From Bacteroidales bacterium (lineage in GTDB: Bacteria > Bacteroidota > Bacteroidia > Bacteroidales > UBA3824): a stretch of 64,000 nucleotides of DNA. The position numbers and the translations under genes were made by a program. Shown here in pieces: positions 26,723-35,808 of the stretch (positions are counted from its first letter, which is position 1; each line of letters begins with the position of its first letter). The notes below the pieces were generated by a model. That model did no database searches. It saw only the letters and a program-made list of their open reading frames with translations, and was not told the origin of the DNA. The stretch covers positions 1 to 64,000 of the forward strand of contig JAEERW010000001.1 of NCBI GenBank assembly GCA_016286055.1, in the 5' to 3' direction.

Positions 26723-27346
26723 CTACAACAACTGATCCATTCCAAAAAATATCATAGCCCCATAGAGGTAAAATCTTATGTACCTCGATAAGCCGAAGAT
26801 AAGTGTTTGTTTTAGAGGATATTTTACCATTCCGGCGGCTAAGGTGGTGGTGGCAAAGGGCAACGGAAAGAGTGCGGCAAGGATTATTATTATGCCGCCC
26901 CATTTGCGTATGCGCTCAAAAAACACTGCATTGCGGTTTTCGAGCCAACGGCGAAAGCGTGGAAACTTTAATGCTATCTTGCCGATAAAATAGGCGTTCA
27001 TTCCACCTACATACGATATTGTGCCAAGAATTGTGAGCCATAGAAGCGGCGCGTTAAACTTGTCGCTCCACATAATAAATAGGTCGGGCGGAATCCATCC
27101 AAGCACCGTTTCTGAAATAAGAAATAGCGTGAGTACGCCTGGCGTATCGTGACTAAAAATATAGTCTTCGATAATTTGTGACAGATTGAAGAAATGATTG
27201 AGCAATAATACAATACCTACTATTATTGCAATTATTACTAAAAGTTTAATTACGATTTGCCCCATAAACTTATAGAGCCCTGTGCGCTTGTTGTAGGCGT
27301 GGCGGATGCGGAGTTTTTCTGCAAACGATTTCTCTATTTTTGACAT
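26723..27346 (-). CDS. VTT-domain (DedA/SNARE-associated-like) inner membrane protein
   Basis: 207 residues, about five membrane segments: 30-50, 66-85 (re-entrant), 95-115, 148-168 and 180-198. The family motifs are ETVLGWIPPDLFIMW and the glycine-rich GTISYVGGMNAYFIGKIA. FPLPFATTTLAAGMVKY resembles the F/YxPxxR region, with the arginine missing. Such proteins are lipid scramblases or flippases in better known cases. A TAATTTTG element lies on the minus strand at 27377-27370. Monocistronic, ending against the palindromic repeat. Confidence 0.82.
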   Translation of the reverse strand: MSKIEKSFAEKLRIRHAYNKRTGLYKFMGQIVIKLLVIIAIIVGIVLLLNHFFNLSQIIEDYIFSHDTPGVLTLFLISETVLGWIPPDLFIMWSDKFNAPLLWLTILGTISYVGGMNAYFIGKIALKFPRFRRWLENRNAVFFERIRKWGGIIIILAALFPLPFATTTLAAGMVKYPLKQTLIFGLSRYIRFYLYGAMIFFGMDQLL

Positions 27347-27388
27347 TTCGGTTACCTATTTATTTGCCGCAAAATTACTCAAAAATTC

Positions 27389-28483
27389 TTATCTAACATA
27401 AAAAACTTTGCCGTCTACCTTGGTGGGAATTTTGTAGTTGGCGCTTTCAACGTTGATTTTATCGGTGTAGACGGTTTCGTTACCGCCCTGATTTACTTTG
27501 ATTTGCGAGGTAACGGCTTTGAGCGATGTGTAATTGTTATTTTTTTGATACTCAACGGTTGCGGTGATTTCGGCATTGTTTGGCTCGGCAGATTCCATCG
27601 ACAATGAGTGTGGTGTAAAGTTGCTAACTATTAAGGTGTAAGAGCAAGATTTTACGTCGAATGTGGTTTTGTCTACGAGTATTGTGCCTGTATATTTTTT
27701 CGGGTTTAATGCGCCTGTACTCAGAAGGTTAAGATTGTTGCAGGTGAACTCAATTAATGCTGTGTTGGCATCGCCGCCGTCTTGCTTTATGCGGTAGTCG
27801 AAATCTGAAAAATGCTCTTCGTTGATAAAATTTAGTTTGTAACGCATTACGTCAAAGCCATTTGCAATGTCGAAACGGATAGTGCCGCCGTCGTAATCGT
27901 TTACTTTAAAATTGCGGTCGCATTGTGTAATCTTGTAATTTAGAGCCTGATACGCAGTTTGCACGGGATTGTTGACGTATCCCTCGCTGTCGTATGCTGT
28001 AAAACGCATTGTGGTAACGTTTTCTTTTGAACCTTTTTTTACTGTGCTGGTGTAAGTGCCTAAGTAACTGTATGGTTGATGAATAAAGTTGGTTTCTAAC
28101 TTTTGTAATGCGCTGCGGAGAAGTTTTTTGCCAGCCTCGCTTTTGTCGGTTACAACCACTTCTTCGATTTTGATGTCGGCGGGGTCGAGAGATATTTCGT
28201 TTCGTTGGTTAACTAAGTCGCTAATCTTTAATGTTTTGGCTGTGTACCCAACCGACGAAAATGCAAGATTTTTGCTAAGTGCGGTGTTTGCAATCGAGAG
28301 TTTAAACTCGCCGTTTTCGTCGCTGATGGTGCCGATGGTTTCGCCCACGAGAGCGATATTTACAAAGGGAATTGCCTCGCCCGATTTTGCGTCTTTTACT
28401 AAGCCTTCTATTATGGTTTGTGGCAACGCATTGATACTTAATAGCATCAGTGCGGCGCAAAGGATTAATCTGATTTTTTTCAT
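27389..28483 (-). CDS. Exported protein with carboxypeptidase-regulatory-like domain
   Basis: 364 residues: signal peptide (1-21), then an Ig-like CarboxypepD_reg domain (about 24-100) with VKDAKSGEAIPFVNIALVGE, GTISDENGEFKLSI and FSSVGYTAKT. The remaining 250 residues are beta-rich and unlike a TonB receptor barrel. By analogy the N-terminal domain helps assembly or interaction at the outer membrane. No receptor plug or SusD gene is adjacent. A TAATTTTG element for the minus strand lies at 28515-28508. Confidence 0.82.
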   Translation of the reverse strand: MKKIRLILCAALMLLSINALPQTIIEGLVKDAKSGEAIPFVNIALVGETIGTISDENGEFKLSIANTALSKNLAFSSVGYTAKTLKISDLVNQRNEISLDPADIKIEEVVVTDKSEAGKKLLRSALQKLETNFIHQPYSYLGTYTSTVKKGSKENVTTMRFTAYDSEGYVNNPVQTAYQALNYKITQCDRNFKVNDYDGGTIRFDIANGFDVMRYKLNFINEEHFSDFDYRIKQDGGDANTALIEFTCNNLNLLSTGALNPKKYTGTILVDKTTFDVKSCSYTLIVSNFTPHSLSMESAEPNNAEITATVEYQKNNNYTSLKAVTSQIKVNQGGNETVYTDKINVESANYKIPTKVDGKVFYVR

Positions 28484-28591
28484 CTTTTCACTTTTTTAAT
28501 TATACCCCAAAATTAACTATTTGCGACGTATTACCGAAGAAATATTTTGTTAAAAAATGTTTACAGTGTATGTTTTGTCGTGCAAAATGCG

Positions 28592-28599
28592 TAATTTTG
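28592..28599 (+). promoter_or_regulatory. -7 element of the OmpA-lipoprotein operon
   Basis: TAATTTTG at 28592-28599, 26 bases before the ATG at 28626; no convincing -33. Confidence 0.45.
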
Positions 28600-28625
28600 A
28601 GAATTAAAACATAATTATAAAATTG

Positions 28626-29480
28626 ATGAAACGTATATTAATATCTTCATTTATAGCACTTTCGGCGGCGTTGATGATTATGCCGTCGTGTGTAAGCAAG
28701 AAAAAATACCAAGAGGCGGTTGCTCGTGGCAAACATTCGCTCGATTCGCTCAACAAGGTTTTTGATAAAACTGTTGCCGGATTTAATTCTAATACTAACT
28801 ATCTGAAAAACAGTAATTCTGCCAAAGATTTGCGGTTAGATAGTCTTAATCGTGCCAATAATCAGTTGACCGCTGATAAAGTCTCTTTAAATCAGAACCT
28901 TGTGCAAACTATCAACGATTACAAGGCGGAACGCGACAAACTTGCAACCAAAAGCCGCGCAGTAGATAGTCTTATGAATATTCTTAATATTCAAGCCGTT
29001 AGTCAAGATAGCGCACGCAATATTTCCGACACTCGGATGCGCAAGTTGGATAATTACCTTACCACTTCAAAACGTGCTCTCGAAGGTCTTAACCAATCGG
29101 AGGCATACGCCGAAATTAAGGCTGGCGTTATTCTTATTACTTTTAGTAATGATTTTTTGTTTAAATCGGGCACTAACGAACTTTCTACCAAAGGTTTAGC
29201 GGTAATTAAGAAACTTTCGATATTGCTTTCGTCTACCGAAAACTGCACTGTTACTGTGGTTTCGCATACCGACAGTAACGGTCAGGCTAAGAGCCTATTA
29301 GACCAAAGTGCACGCAAAGCCGCCGCCACTGTTACCGCTTTTGCCGAAAACAGCACACTCCCCGGCTCGGCTTACACCGCCTCAGGCAAAGGAATGTACA
29401 GTCCGCTTGCTACTAACACCAACGACGCCAACAAAAAGAAAAACCGCAGAACCGAAGTTTTTATTAATCCGGGATACTAA
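28626..29480 (+). CDS. OmpA/MotB-domain lipoprotein
   Basis: 284 residues from the ATG at 28626 (a TTG one codon upstream is less likely). The lipoprotein signal ends in a lipobox, IMPSC at about residue 22. A coiled-coil region (about 28-150) follows. The OmpA-like domain is FKSGTNELSTKGLAVI, VVSHTDSNGQAKSLLDQSAR and KKNRRTEVFI. Peptidoglycan binding from the outer membrane is expected. It is first in a run of closely packed genes: dCMP deaminase follows 4 bases later, then S41 protease and hflX. Confidence 0.9.
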   Translation: MKRILISSFIALSAALMIMPSCVSKKKYQEAVARGKHSLDSLNKVFDKTVAGFNSNTNYLKNSNSAKDLRLDSLNRANNQLTADKVSLNQNLVQTINDYKAERDKLATKSRAVDSLMNILNIQAVSQDSARNISDTRMRKLDNYLTTSKRALEGLNQSEAYAEIKAGVILITFSNDFLFKSGTNELSTKGLAVIKKLSILLSSTENCTVTVVSHTDSNGQAKSLLDQSARKAAATVTAFAENSTLPGSAYTASGKGMYSPLATNTNDANKKKNRRTEVFINPGY

Positions 29481-29484
29481 CATT

Positions 29485-29931
29485 ATGGAAATCAATCATA
29501 AACAGTATGCGCTCGATTGCCGTTATTTGCGAATGGCTCGTATTTGGGCAGAAAACTCGTATTGTGAGCGTCGCAAAGTGGGCGCGTTAATTGTAAAAGA
29601 CAAAATGATAATTTCCGACGGCTACAATGGCACTCCTTCGGGATTTGAGAATGTATGCGAACTCGACGACGGTACAACCAAGCCGTATGTGCTTCACGCT
29701 GAGGCTAATGCCATTACCAAGGTGGCAAAAAGCAACAACAACAGTCTCAACGCCACGCTCTACGTTACCGCCTCGCCGTGTTTGGAATGTGCCAAACTCA
29801 TTATCCAAAGCGGCATTAAGCGAGTGGTTTACAGCGAGAAATACCGTCTTGAAGACGGACTAAAACTTTTGGAACGCGCCGGAATCGAAACCGTTTTTAT
29901 TGACCCCGATCACCCTGAATATGAACAATAA
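29485..29931 (+). CDS. dCMP deaminase family protein
   Basis: 148 residues. Zinc-dependent cytidine/deoxycytidylate deaminase fold: HAEANAI supplies the histidine and glutamate, ASPCLECAK the two cysteines. The expected reaction is dCMP to dUMP, feeding thymidylate synthesis; ComEB of competence loci is in the same family. A longer reading frame upstream overlaps the OmpA gene and is not used. Its last 11 bases overlap the start of the S41 peptidase. Confidence 0.93.
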   Translation: MEINHKQYALDCRYLRMARIWAENSYCERRKVGALIVKDKMIISDGYNGTPSGFENVCELDDGTTKPYVLHAEANAITKVAKSNNNSLNATLYVTASPCLECAKLIIQSGIKRVVYSEKYRLEDGLKLLERAGIETVFIDPDHPEYEQ

Positions 29932-31513
29932 CAAATATACTCCTTTTATTGTTTTCGCCATTTTTTTAACTGGCTTGCTCGCAGGACGTTATCTTTTTCG
30001 TTCGGAAGGAAGTGATTTTAGTTTCTCGTTTTTCAACGGAAGGGTTAGCAAAATTCAGTCGGTGGTTAATCTCGTTGACAAAAAATATGTTGACGAGGTG
30101 AATATCGATTATATTTCAGAAAAGATTATTCCACAGATACTCAGTTTGTTAGACCCCCATAGCACTTATGTTCCTGCTAATAAACGCACCGAAAGTGAAC
30201 AACATCTTGTAGGGCATTTTTGCGGCGTGGGCATTGAATACGCTGTTTTTAATGATACAGCAATTGTTACCAACGTGGTTTATGGTGGTCCTGCGCAAAC
30301 TGCTGGCGTGATTCCGGGCGACAAACTTATTTCGGTAAACGATTCTTTATACGCCGGAGTTACCGATGTTAAAAACTTGATTTCCAATAATCTAAAAGGC
30401 GAAAAAGGAACAAGCGTAAAGATTGGCGTTTTGCGTAGTACTGTGGATTCGTTGTTGTATTTTGATGTAACGCGCAATGATATACCGCTTTACAGTGTTC
30501 ACGGAGGATATATGGCAGATTCGGCTACGGCTTACGTGGCTATTTCGTCGTTTGCTGCCAATACTTACGATGAACTAATGGTTAAAATAGATTCGCTTAA
30601 ACTTTTAGGTATGAAGAATTTAGTTATTGACCTAAGAAGTAATTCTGGCGGCTATATCCGCACCGCTGTAAAGATTGCTAACGAGTTTTTAAAAGATGGC
30701 GAAAAGATTGTGTACACTCAAAATCACAACGGAATTCTCAACGAATACAACGCCGACGGTTCTGGAACTATGCAAGATATTAATTTAGTGATAGTTGTGG
30801 ATTCATATTCTGCCTCTGCTTCCGAAATTCTTTCTGGTGCTTTTCAGGATAACGACCGCGCTGCTGTGGTAGGTCGCCGAACCTACGGCAAGGGTCTTGT
30901 ACAAGAGCCTGTGGAACTTTCCGATGGTTCTGTAATTCGCATTACCATTGCGCGTTATTATACTCCCACTGGTCGCTGTATTCAAAAACCTTACGACGAT
31001 TATAAAAACGATATGAAAAATCGTGCAAAAAATGGCGAACTCGACAGTGCCGATGCTATTACCTTTGCTGACAGTCTTAAATTCACAACTCCCGGTGGCA
31101 AAACGGTTTATGGTGGTGGCGGAATTATGCCCGATGTGTTTGTGCCAATTAATCCCGATAATGTTTCTGGTGTGGTGTATAATATTGAATCTGAGAATAT
31201 TACAGGTAGATTTGCCGCCTCACAATTCAATCGTTTTTACAACGATACCATCACTTGCGAAACTATGTTGGATGCAATTTTTGCTCAACCTGATTTGCTT
31301 AATAAGTTTGCCGCTTACGCCCAGTATTGTGGTATAACACAGACGGTTAAGGATTTTCAGCCTTATTCCGACAAAATTGAAAATTCTATTCGCGCCTACA
31401 TTTACTCTATGTGGAATCGCGAATGTGATATGTATATAACTAAAAATGTGTACGATACGGATATTTCCGCCGCACTTAAATATTTTTCACCCGACACACT
31501 TCAAATACAATGA
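29921..31513 (+). CDS. S41-family C-terminal processing peptidase with PDZ domain
   Basis: 530 residues from ATG 29921. One N-terminal membrane anchor (about 6-25) is followed by a PDZ domain (about 100-180, FCGVGIEYAVF to KIGVLRS). The S41 catalytic core has the serine in SYSASASEIL and the lysine in RRTYGKGLVQEP. The C-terminal 130 residues are a helical extension seen in Bacteroidetes CtpA-like proteases. It would trim or degrade periplasmic proteins. The ATG overlaps the deaminase stop; its own stop overlaps the hflX start by 4 bases (ATGA). Confidence 0.93.
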   Translation: MNNNKYTPFIVFAIFLTGLLAGRYLFRSEGSDFSFSFFNGRVSKIQSVVNLVDKKYVDEVNIDYISEKIIPQILSLLDPHSTYVPANKRTESEQHLVGHFCGVGIEYAVFNDTAIVTNVVYGGPAQTAGVIPGDKLISVNDSLYAGVTDVKNLISNNLKGEKGTSVKIGVLRSTVDSLLYFDVTRNDIPLYSVHGGYMADSATAYVAISSFAANTYDELMVKIDSLKLLGMKNLVIDLRSNSGGYIRTAVKIANEFLKDGEKIVYTQNHNGILNEYNADGSGTMQDINLVIVVDSYSASASEILSGAFQDNDRAAVVGRRTYGKGLVQEPVELSDGSVIRITIARYYTPTGRCIQKPYDDYKNDMKNRAKNGELDSADAITFADSLKFTTPGGKTVYGGGGIMPDVFVPINPDNVSGVVYNIESENITGRFAASQFNRFYNDTITCETMLDAIFAQPDLLNKFAAYAQYCGITQTVKDFQPYSDKIENSIRAYIYSMWNRECDMYITKNVYDTDISAALKYFSPDTLQIQ

Positions 31514-32733
31514 GTAACCACGAATATATTACCGAAAAACCGCAAGAGCGTGCTGTGATGATTGGCGTTATCACTCAGAAGATTACGCCCCAAAAATCCG
31601 CAGAATATTTAGACGAACTTGAATTTCTTGCCAAAACTGCCGAGGTGGTTTGCGTTCGCCGTTTTACCCAGTCGGTTGAATACCCTAATCCGCGTATCTA
31701 CTTGGGTGAAGGCAAGATGAAAGAGATTGCCGACTATATTGAGACCAACGAGATTGATGCCGCTATTTTCGACGATGAACTTTCGCCAGCGCAGTACAAA
31801 AACATTTCACAGATACTTAAATGCAAGATTATCGACCGTGCCAACCTTATTCTCGATATTTTTGCCAAACACGCCAAAACTGCTCATTCAAAAACTCAGG
31901 TAGAACTTGCTCAATATCAATATCTTTTGCCGCGTCTTGCAGGTATGTGGACCCACCTCGAACGTCAGAAAGGCGGTATCGGAATGCGTGGTCCGGGCGA
32001 AAAGGAGATTGAAACTGACCGCCGTATTGTCCGCGATCGCATAACTCGTCTCAAAGAGGAACTCCGCAAAATCGACAACCAAAAGAATGTTCAGCGTCAA
32101 AACCGTGGAAAACTTGTCCGTGTGGCTCTTGTGGGCTATACCAACGTGGGCAAATCTACTCTTATGAACCTTTGGGCTAAGAGCGATGTGCTTGCCGAAA
32201 ACAAACTTTTTGCCACCTTAGACACCACTGTGCGCAAGGTTGTGGTAAAAAATCTGCCATTTCTACTTGGCGACACCGTTGGCTTTATACGTAAACTTCC
32301 CAAAAACCTTTTAGAATCGTTTAAGAGCACTTTGGACGAGGTTCGTGAGGCTGATATTCTATTGATTGTCTGCGATATATCGCATCCTAATTTTGAGGAG
32401 CAGTTGCAAACCGTTAACGAAACACTCGACCAAATTTGCAATGATAAAAAATTCAAGTTCTTGGTTTTCAATAAGTGCGACAATTACAACTACATAGCCA
32501 AAGATGCCGACGACCTCACCGAAAAAACTTTGGCGAACTATCCTCTTGCCGAAATGCAGGATTATATCCGTATGAAATATTCCAAAGAAGCCGAATGTAT
32601 CTTTGTATCAGCTAAAACCAAGGATAATTTTGAATTACTGAAAGAGCGTGTTTACGTAGAAGCCCGCCGCATTCACACCGAGCGTTATCCCTACGATGAT
32701 TTGCTCTATGGTGATTACGAAACCGAAGAATGA
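31510..32733 (+). CDS. hflX: Ribosome-associated GTPase HflX
   Basis: 407 residues. The N-terminal HflX domain ends in the glycine-rich GGIGMRGPGEKEIETDRR; the G domain has GYTNVGKST (G1), TLDTT (G2), DTVGFI (G3), NKCD (G4) and SAK (G5). HflX splits stalled or hibernating ribosomes after stress. Start overlaps the preceding stop by 4 bases, so it is translationally coupled with the S41 protease gene. Confidence 0.95.
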   Translation: MSNHEYITEKPQERAVMIGVITQKITPQKSAEYLDELEFLAKTAEVVCVRRFTQSVEYPNPRIYLGEGKMKEIADYIETNEIDAAIFDDELSPAQYKNISQILKCKIIDRANLILDIFAKHAKTAHSKTQVELAQYQYLLPRLAGMWTHLERQKGGIGMRGPGEKEIETDRRIVRDRITRLKEELRKIDNQKNVQRQNRGKLVRVALVGYTNVGKSTLMNLWAKSDVLAENKLFATLDTTVRKVVVKNLPFLLGDTVGFIRKLPKNLLESFKSTLDEVREADILLIVCDISHPNFEEQLQTVNETLDQICNDKKFKFLVFNKCDNYNYIAKDADDLTEKTLANYPLAEMQDYIRMKYSKEAECIFVSAKTKDNFELLKERVYVEARRIHTERYPYDDLLYGDYETEE

Positions 32734-32740
32734 CCAAAAT

Positions 32741-33451
32741 ATGAAACGTGCTATTCTGATATTATATTCTGTGTTTCTGTTGGTTAGCAATAGTTTTGCT
32801 CAGGCGTTTCATTTTACATCTGTGATTGCTACCACAAATTCGCCTATTGGAATGGTTGCTGCACCTATTTCTGGATATTTGGAATTTTATAATTTTATGC
32901 TCATAATACCTAAATTTAACGTTATTCAAGAAATCAACACACCAGATGGTGCTGCGGATATAAAATTTTGGGATTGGAAGATGAGAAATTTTTCTGCTGG
33001 TTTTATTATTTATTATACCACAGCCCCTTTTACCGTGGCTTTTGCGCTTAATTACGAAAAGCAAGGCTGGTATGCGCTTCTTCCCCAAAATAGTTCATAT
33101 ATAAACTTTAAACGTCATTCGTTTTCGCCTGAGGTTTGTATGTCGTTTTATTTTGGCAGATCGCTACCTTTGGTTCTTGAAATTGGCGCAAGGAGGAATT
33201 TTACCTTTGCTGGCAATGGTGAATATCGAGACCGAAAATGTTACAACAATGGTTTTACGGGTATTTATGGCATAGGAGTCTCTGCCGGTCGCTATATTGA
33301 TTTTACGATACGTTACGAGCACGATTACTTCAATTATTTTAATCAGGACTTCACCGCCCCCAACGGCACCAAACCCTACCACGGCTTCACCACAAAACAC
33401 GGAATGCTCACTCTTAATTATGCCATTCCGTTTAATTGGAGTTCGATTTAA
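32741..33451 (+). CDS. Outer-membrane beta-barrel protein
   Basis: 236 residues from ATG 32741, which places a proper signal peptide at the start (MKRAILILYSVFLLVSNSFA, then Q). The rest is a run of alternating, aromatic beta strands (FTVAFALNYEKQGWYALL, GIYGIGVSAGRYIDFTIRY) ending in a strand with aromatic residues, typical of small barrels. Function not known. It starts 7 bases after the hflX stop and overlaps the end of the convergent histidine kinase gene by 4 bases. Confidence 0.7.
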   Translation: MKRAILILYSVFLLVSNSFAQAFHFTSVIATTNSPIGMVAAPISGYLEFYNFMLIIPKFNVIQEINTPDGAADIKFWDWKMRNFSAGFIIYYTTAPFTVAFALNYEKQGWYALLPQNSSYINFKRHSFSPEVCMSFYFGRSLPLVLEIGARRNFTFAGNGEYRDRKCYNNGFTGIYGIGVSAGRYIDFTIRYEHDYFNYFNQDFTAPNGTKPYHGFTTKHGMLTLNYAIPFNWSSI

Positions 33452-34296
33452 TTAAACTTCATCATAAACGTAGTTCTCTGATTGTCGCTTTGCAAGAGGT
33501 CTAATGTGCCATTGTGGAGTCGCATTATTTGTCGCGAGAGACTCAAACCAATGCCCGAACCGCCTGCTTTGGTGGTGTAAAAGGGTATAAAGATTTGTTC
33601 TTTGCTCTCGTGACTGATGGGTACACCGTCGTCGGATATTTTTATTAGAATTTCTTCTTTTGGAGAAATTTCGGCGGTAATTTCTATCAATGTGGATTCG
33701 GCTTGGAAAGCGTTTTTAATCAGGTTGATAAGTATCTGCGAAATCTGTCCCTCGTCGGCATAAAGAAGAATGTCGGGCGAAAGTGCGCGGTAGGTGCAGC
33801 GTGCGCCGTGCTGTTCGGTTTCGGTTGATGTTAGTTCTATCACCTTGGCTATCAGTTCGTCTACCATTATGGGACGCTTTACTGGCTTTGCAATTTTTGA
33901 TAGACTTCGATACGAATTTACAAAGTTTATCAAATCGCGCGACGATTGAGCAATGGTTTCCAAACCTGCCTTGGTGTCGAGAGTGTCGTCTTGTGCAAGA
34001 CTTTCGCTGAGGGCGGCAATAGGCGTAACGGTGTTCATAATCTCGTGAGTGAGCACGCGGATAAGTTTCGACCACGATTCTGCCTCGTTTTCCTGACGGT
34101 GCTTTTCAAGGATAGTTTTCTGACGGTTGAGGGCTTTGTTGAGGCGGTTTGTCTCCTTAAAACGGAAATTCATCTCGCCGTCTTCCATCGCATCCATCAG
34201 AAAATTAACCTTGGTAGCAGCCCTGCGGAAGGTTATAAATCCTCCTATGCCCGCTCCAACTATTAAAGCAATTACTATGTAAATAATTAATTCCAA
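33448..34296 (-). CDS. Sensor histidine kinase without a large sensor domain
   Basis: 282 residues, starting at a TTG (34296) because the frame upstream meets a stop before any ATG. The N-terminal membrane helix (about 2-22) is followed by a short linker, HisKA with phosphorylatable H84 in RVLTHEIMNTVTPI, and the HATPase domain with NLIKNAFQA (N box), SDDGVPI (G1) and GSGIGLSLS (G2). There is almost no periplasmic part, so the signal is probably cytoplasmic, membrane-derived or from a partner. The cognate regulator is the NtrC-type gene 74 bases upstream on the same strand. Confidence 0.9.
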   Translation of the reverse strand: MELIIYIVIALIVGAGIGGFITFRRAATKVNFLMDAMEDGEMNFRFKETNRLNKALNRQKTILEKHRQENEAESWSKLIRVLTHEIMNTVTPIAALSESLAQDDTLDTKAGLETIAQSSRDLINFVNSYRSLSKIAKPVKRPIMVDELIAKVIELTSTETEQHGARCTYRALSPDILLYADEGQISQILINLIKNAFQAESTLIEITAEISPKEEILIKISDDGVPISHESKEQIFIPFYTTKAGGSGIGLSLSRQIMRLHNGTLDLLQSDNQRTTFMMKFN

Positions 34297-34320
34297 ATCA
34301 ATTACGAATTAGTCTCTCTA

Positions 34321-34373
34321 ATTATGAATTATGCATTATGAATTATGCATTATGAATTATGCATTATGCATTA
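34321..34373. repeat. Short tandem repeat, 14-bp unit ATTATGAATTATGC
   Basis: Three full units (34321-34362) and a shorter ATTATGC unit lie in tandem between the response-regulator stop and the kinase start. The unit is rich in ATTAT/ATAAT and partly self-complementary. It separates the two genes of one operon, so changes in copy number could alter their coupling. Confidence 0.85.
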
Positions 34374-35732
34374 AATACCATATTTTTTAAGTTTACTATA
34401 AAGCGTTGGGCGACTGATATTCAGCGATTTGGCAACCATCGAAAGATTGCCGCCAAATTTTGTCATAGCGTTTTGTATAACCTGTTTTTCGGCAGATTCC
34501 AAATTTTCGGGAGCGGGAGCAGATGTAGCGGCGTCTTGCATTGCCGCACGATTTAACTGAAAATCAGCGGTTTTGAGCGTGTCGCCATCGGAAAGGATAA
34601 CAGCCTTTTCTATCACATTTTGCAATTCGCGTATATTGCCCTGCCAAGGATATTTGCGCAATGTAAGTACGGCGTCGGGAGCAATGCCTTTTACGTGACG
34701 GTGATATTTGGTGTTGAAACTTGCAATAAACCGTTCAGAAAGCGGCAGAATATCATCTGGACGTTCTCTCAGTGGGGGTAATTGTAAGTGTACCGTGTTG
34801 ATGCGGTAATAAAGGTCTTCGCGGAAAGTGCCGTCTGAAACAAGTTTTTCTAAATTCATATTTGTGGCGCAAATCAGACGTATATCTACTGGAATCTCCT
34901 TAGAATCACCCACTTTGGTAATTTTGCGGTTTTGAATTGCACGCAAAAGTTTGGCTTGAAGATGCAGCGGAATGTTACCTATTTCGTCTAAAAACAGCGT
35001 TGAACCCGAAGCAAGTTCAAATTTGCCTTCGTGATCGGCCTTTGCGTCTGTAAATGCGCCTTTAACGTGACCGAAAAGTTCTGATTCAAAAAGAGTTTCG
35101 GTGAGAGCGCCGGCGTCAACGGCTATCATTTTTTTACCGTTGCGAGCCGAAAGTTTATGTATCTCGTTGGCTAATACGTCTTTACCTGTACCATTTTCGC
35201 CTGTGATAAGCACTGTGGCATCGGTGGGCGCAATTTTTTCGATATTTCGGCGGATGTTTTCCATTTGAGGAGACGTTCCCCAAAACATTCCCGATGATTT
35301 TTCGGATTTGGTTGATGTTGAGATAGTTGGATTCTCTTGGTCTAACGCTTTGTCGCGTGCTGCCGATAGTGTTGCAATAAATTTAGCGTTTTCCCAAGGT
35401 TTTACCACAAAGTCGAATGCGCCTTTTTTCATTCCTTCCACTGCCAATTGCACGTCAGCGTAGGCTGTAAACAGCACTACCTCGGTTTTTGGAGCGGCTT
35501 TTTTGATTTCGCCAATCCAAAACAGACCTTCGTTTCCGGTGTTGATGTTGGTATTGAAATTCATATCCAACAGCACCACGTGAGGCTTGAATTTTTCTAA
35601 CTGCGAAATGAGCGTGGCAGGGGAGGGGATAGCCTCCACCTTCTCAAAATGCGCTGGGAGCAATATTTTTAGCGTGGAACGTATGCCTGCGTTGTCGTCA
35701 ACTACGAGAATTCGACCTTTTTTTGTGTTCAT
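34371..35732 (-). CDS. Sigma-54-dependent NtrC-family response regulator
   Basis: 453 residues in three domains. Receiver (about 6-125) with phosphoacceptor D56 in VVLLDMNFN. AAA+ domain (about 145-385): Walker A GENGTGKD, the sigma-54 contact loop as GAFTDA (GAFTGA is usual), and Walker B STLFLDEIG. C-terminal Fis-type helix-turn-helix ending LNISRPTLYSKLKKYG. It would activate promoters read by RpoN. It is followed by the sensor kinase; a minus-strand TATATTTG lies at 35763-35756. Confidence 0.93.
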   Translation of the reverse strand: MNTKKGRILVVDDNAGIRSTLKILLPAHFEKVEAIPSPATLISQLEKFKPHVVLLDMNFNTNINTGNEGLFWIGEIKKAAPKTEVVLFTAYADVQLAVEGMKKGAFDFVVKPWENAKFIATLSAARDKALDQENPTISTSTKSEKSSGMFWGTSPQMENIRRNIEKIAPTDATVLITGENGTGKDVLANEIHKLSARNGKKMIAVDAGALTETLFESELFGHVKGAFTDAKADHEGKFELASGSTLFLDEIGNIPLHLQAKLLRAIQNRKITKVGDSKEIPVDIRLICATNMNLEKLVSDGTFREDLYYRINTVHLQLPPLRERPDDILPLSERFIASFNTKYHRHVKGIAPDAVLTLRKYPWQGNIRELQNVIEKAVILSDGDTLKTADFQLNRAAMQDAATSAPAPENLESAEKQVIQNAMTKFGGNLSMVAKSLNISRPTLYSKLKKYGI

Positions 35733-35808
35733 AATACTTGCTTTTTTCTTTTCGGCAAATATAATGATTTTTTTATTGCAAAAAATGTTTTTCCTCGCAA
35801 ATTACTAT

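Noticed and set aside
28626-29480. Flagellar MotB
   Set aside because: It is a lipoprotein with a lipobox, not an inner-membrane MotB, and no flagellar gene is near.
34321-34373. Possible CRISPR array
   Set aside because: Repeats are tandem without unique spacers and only 14 bp long.
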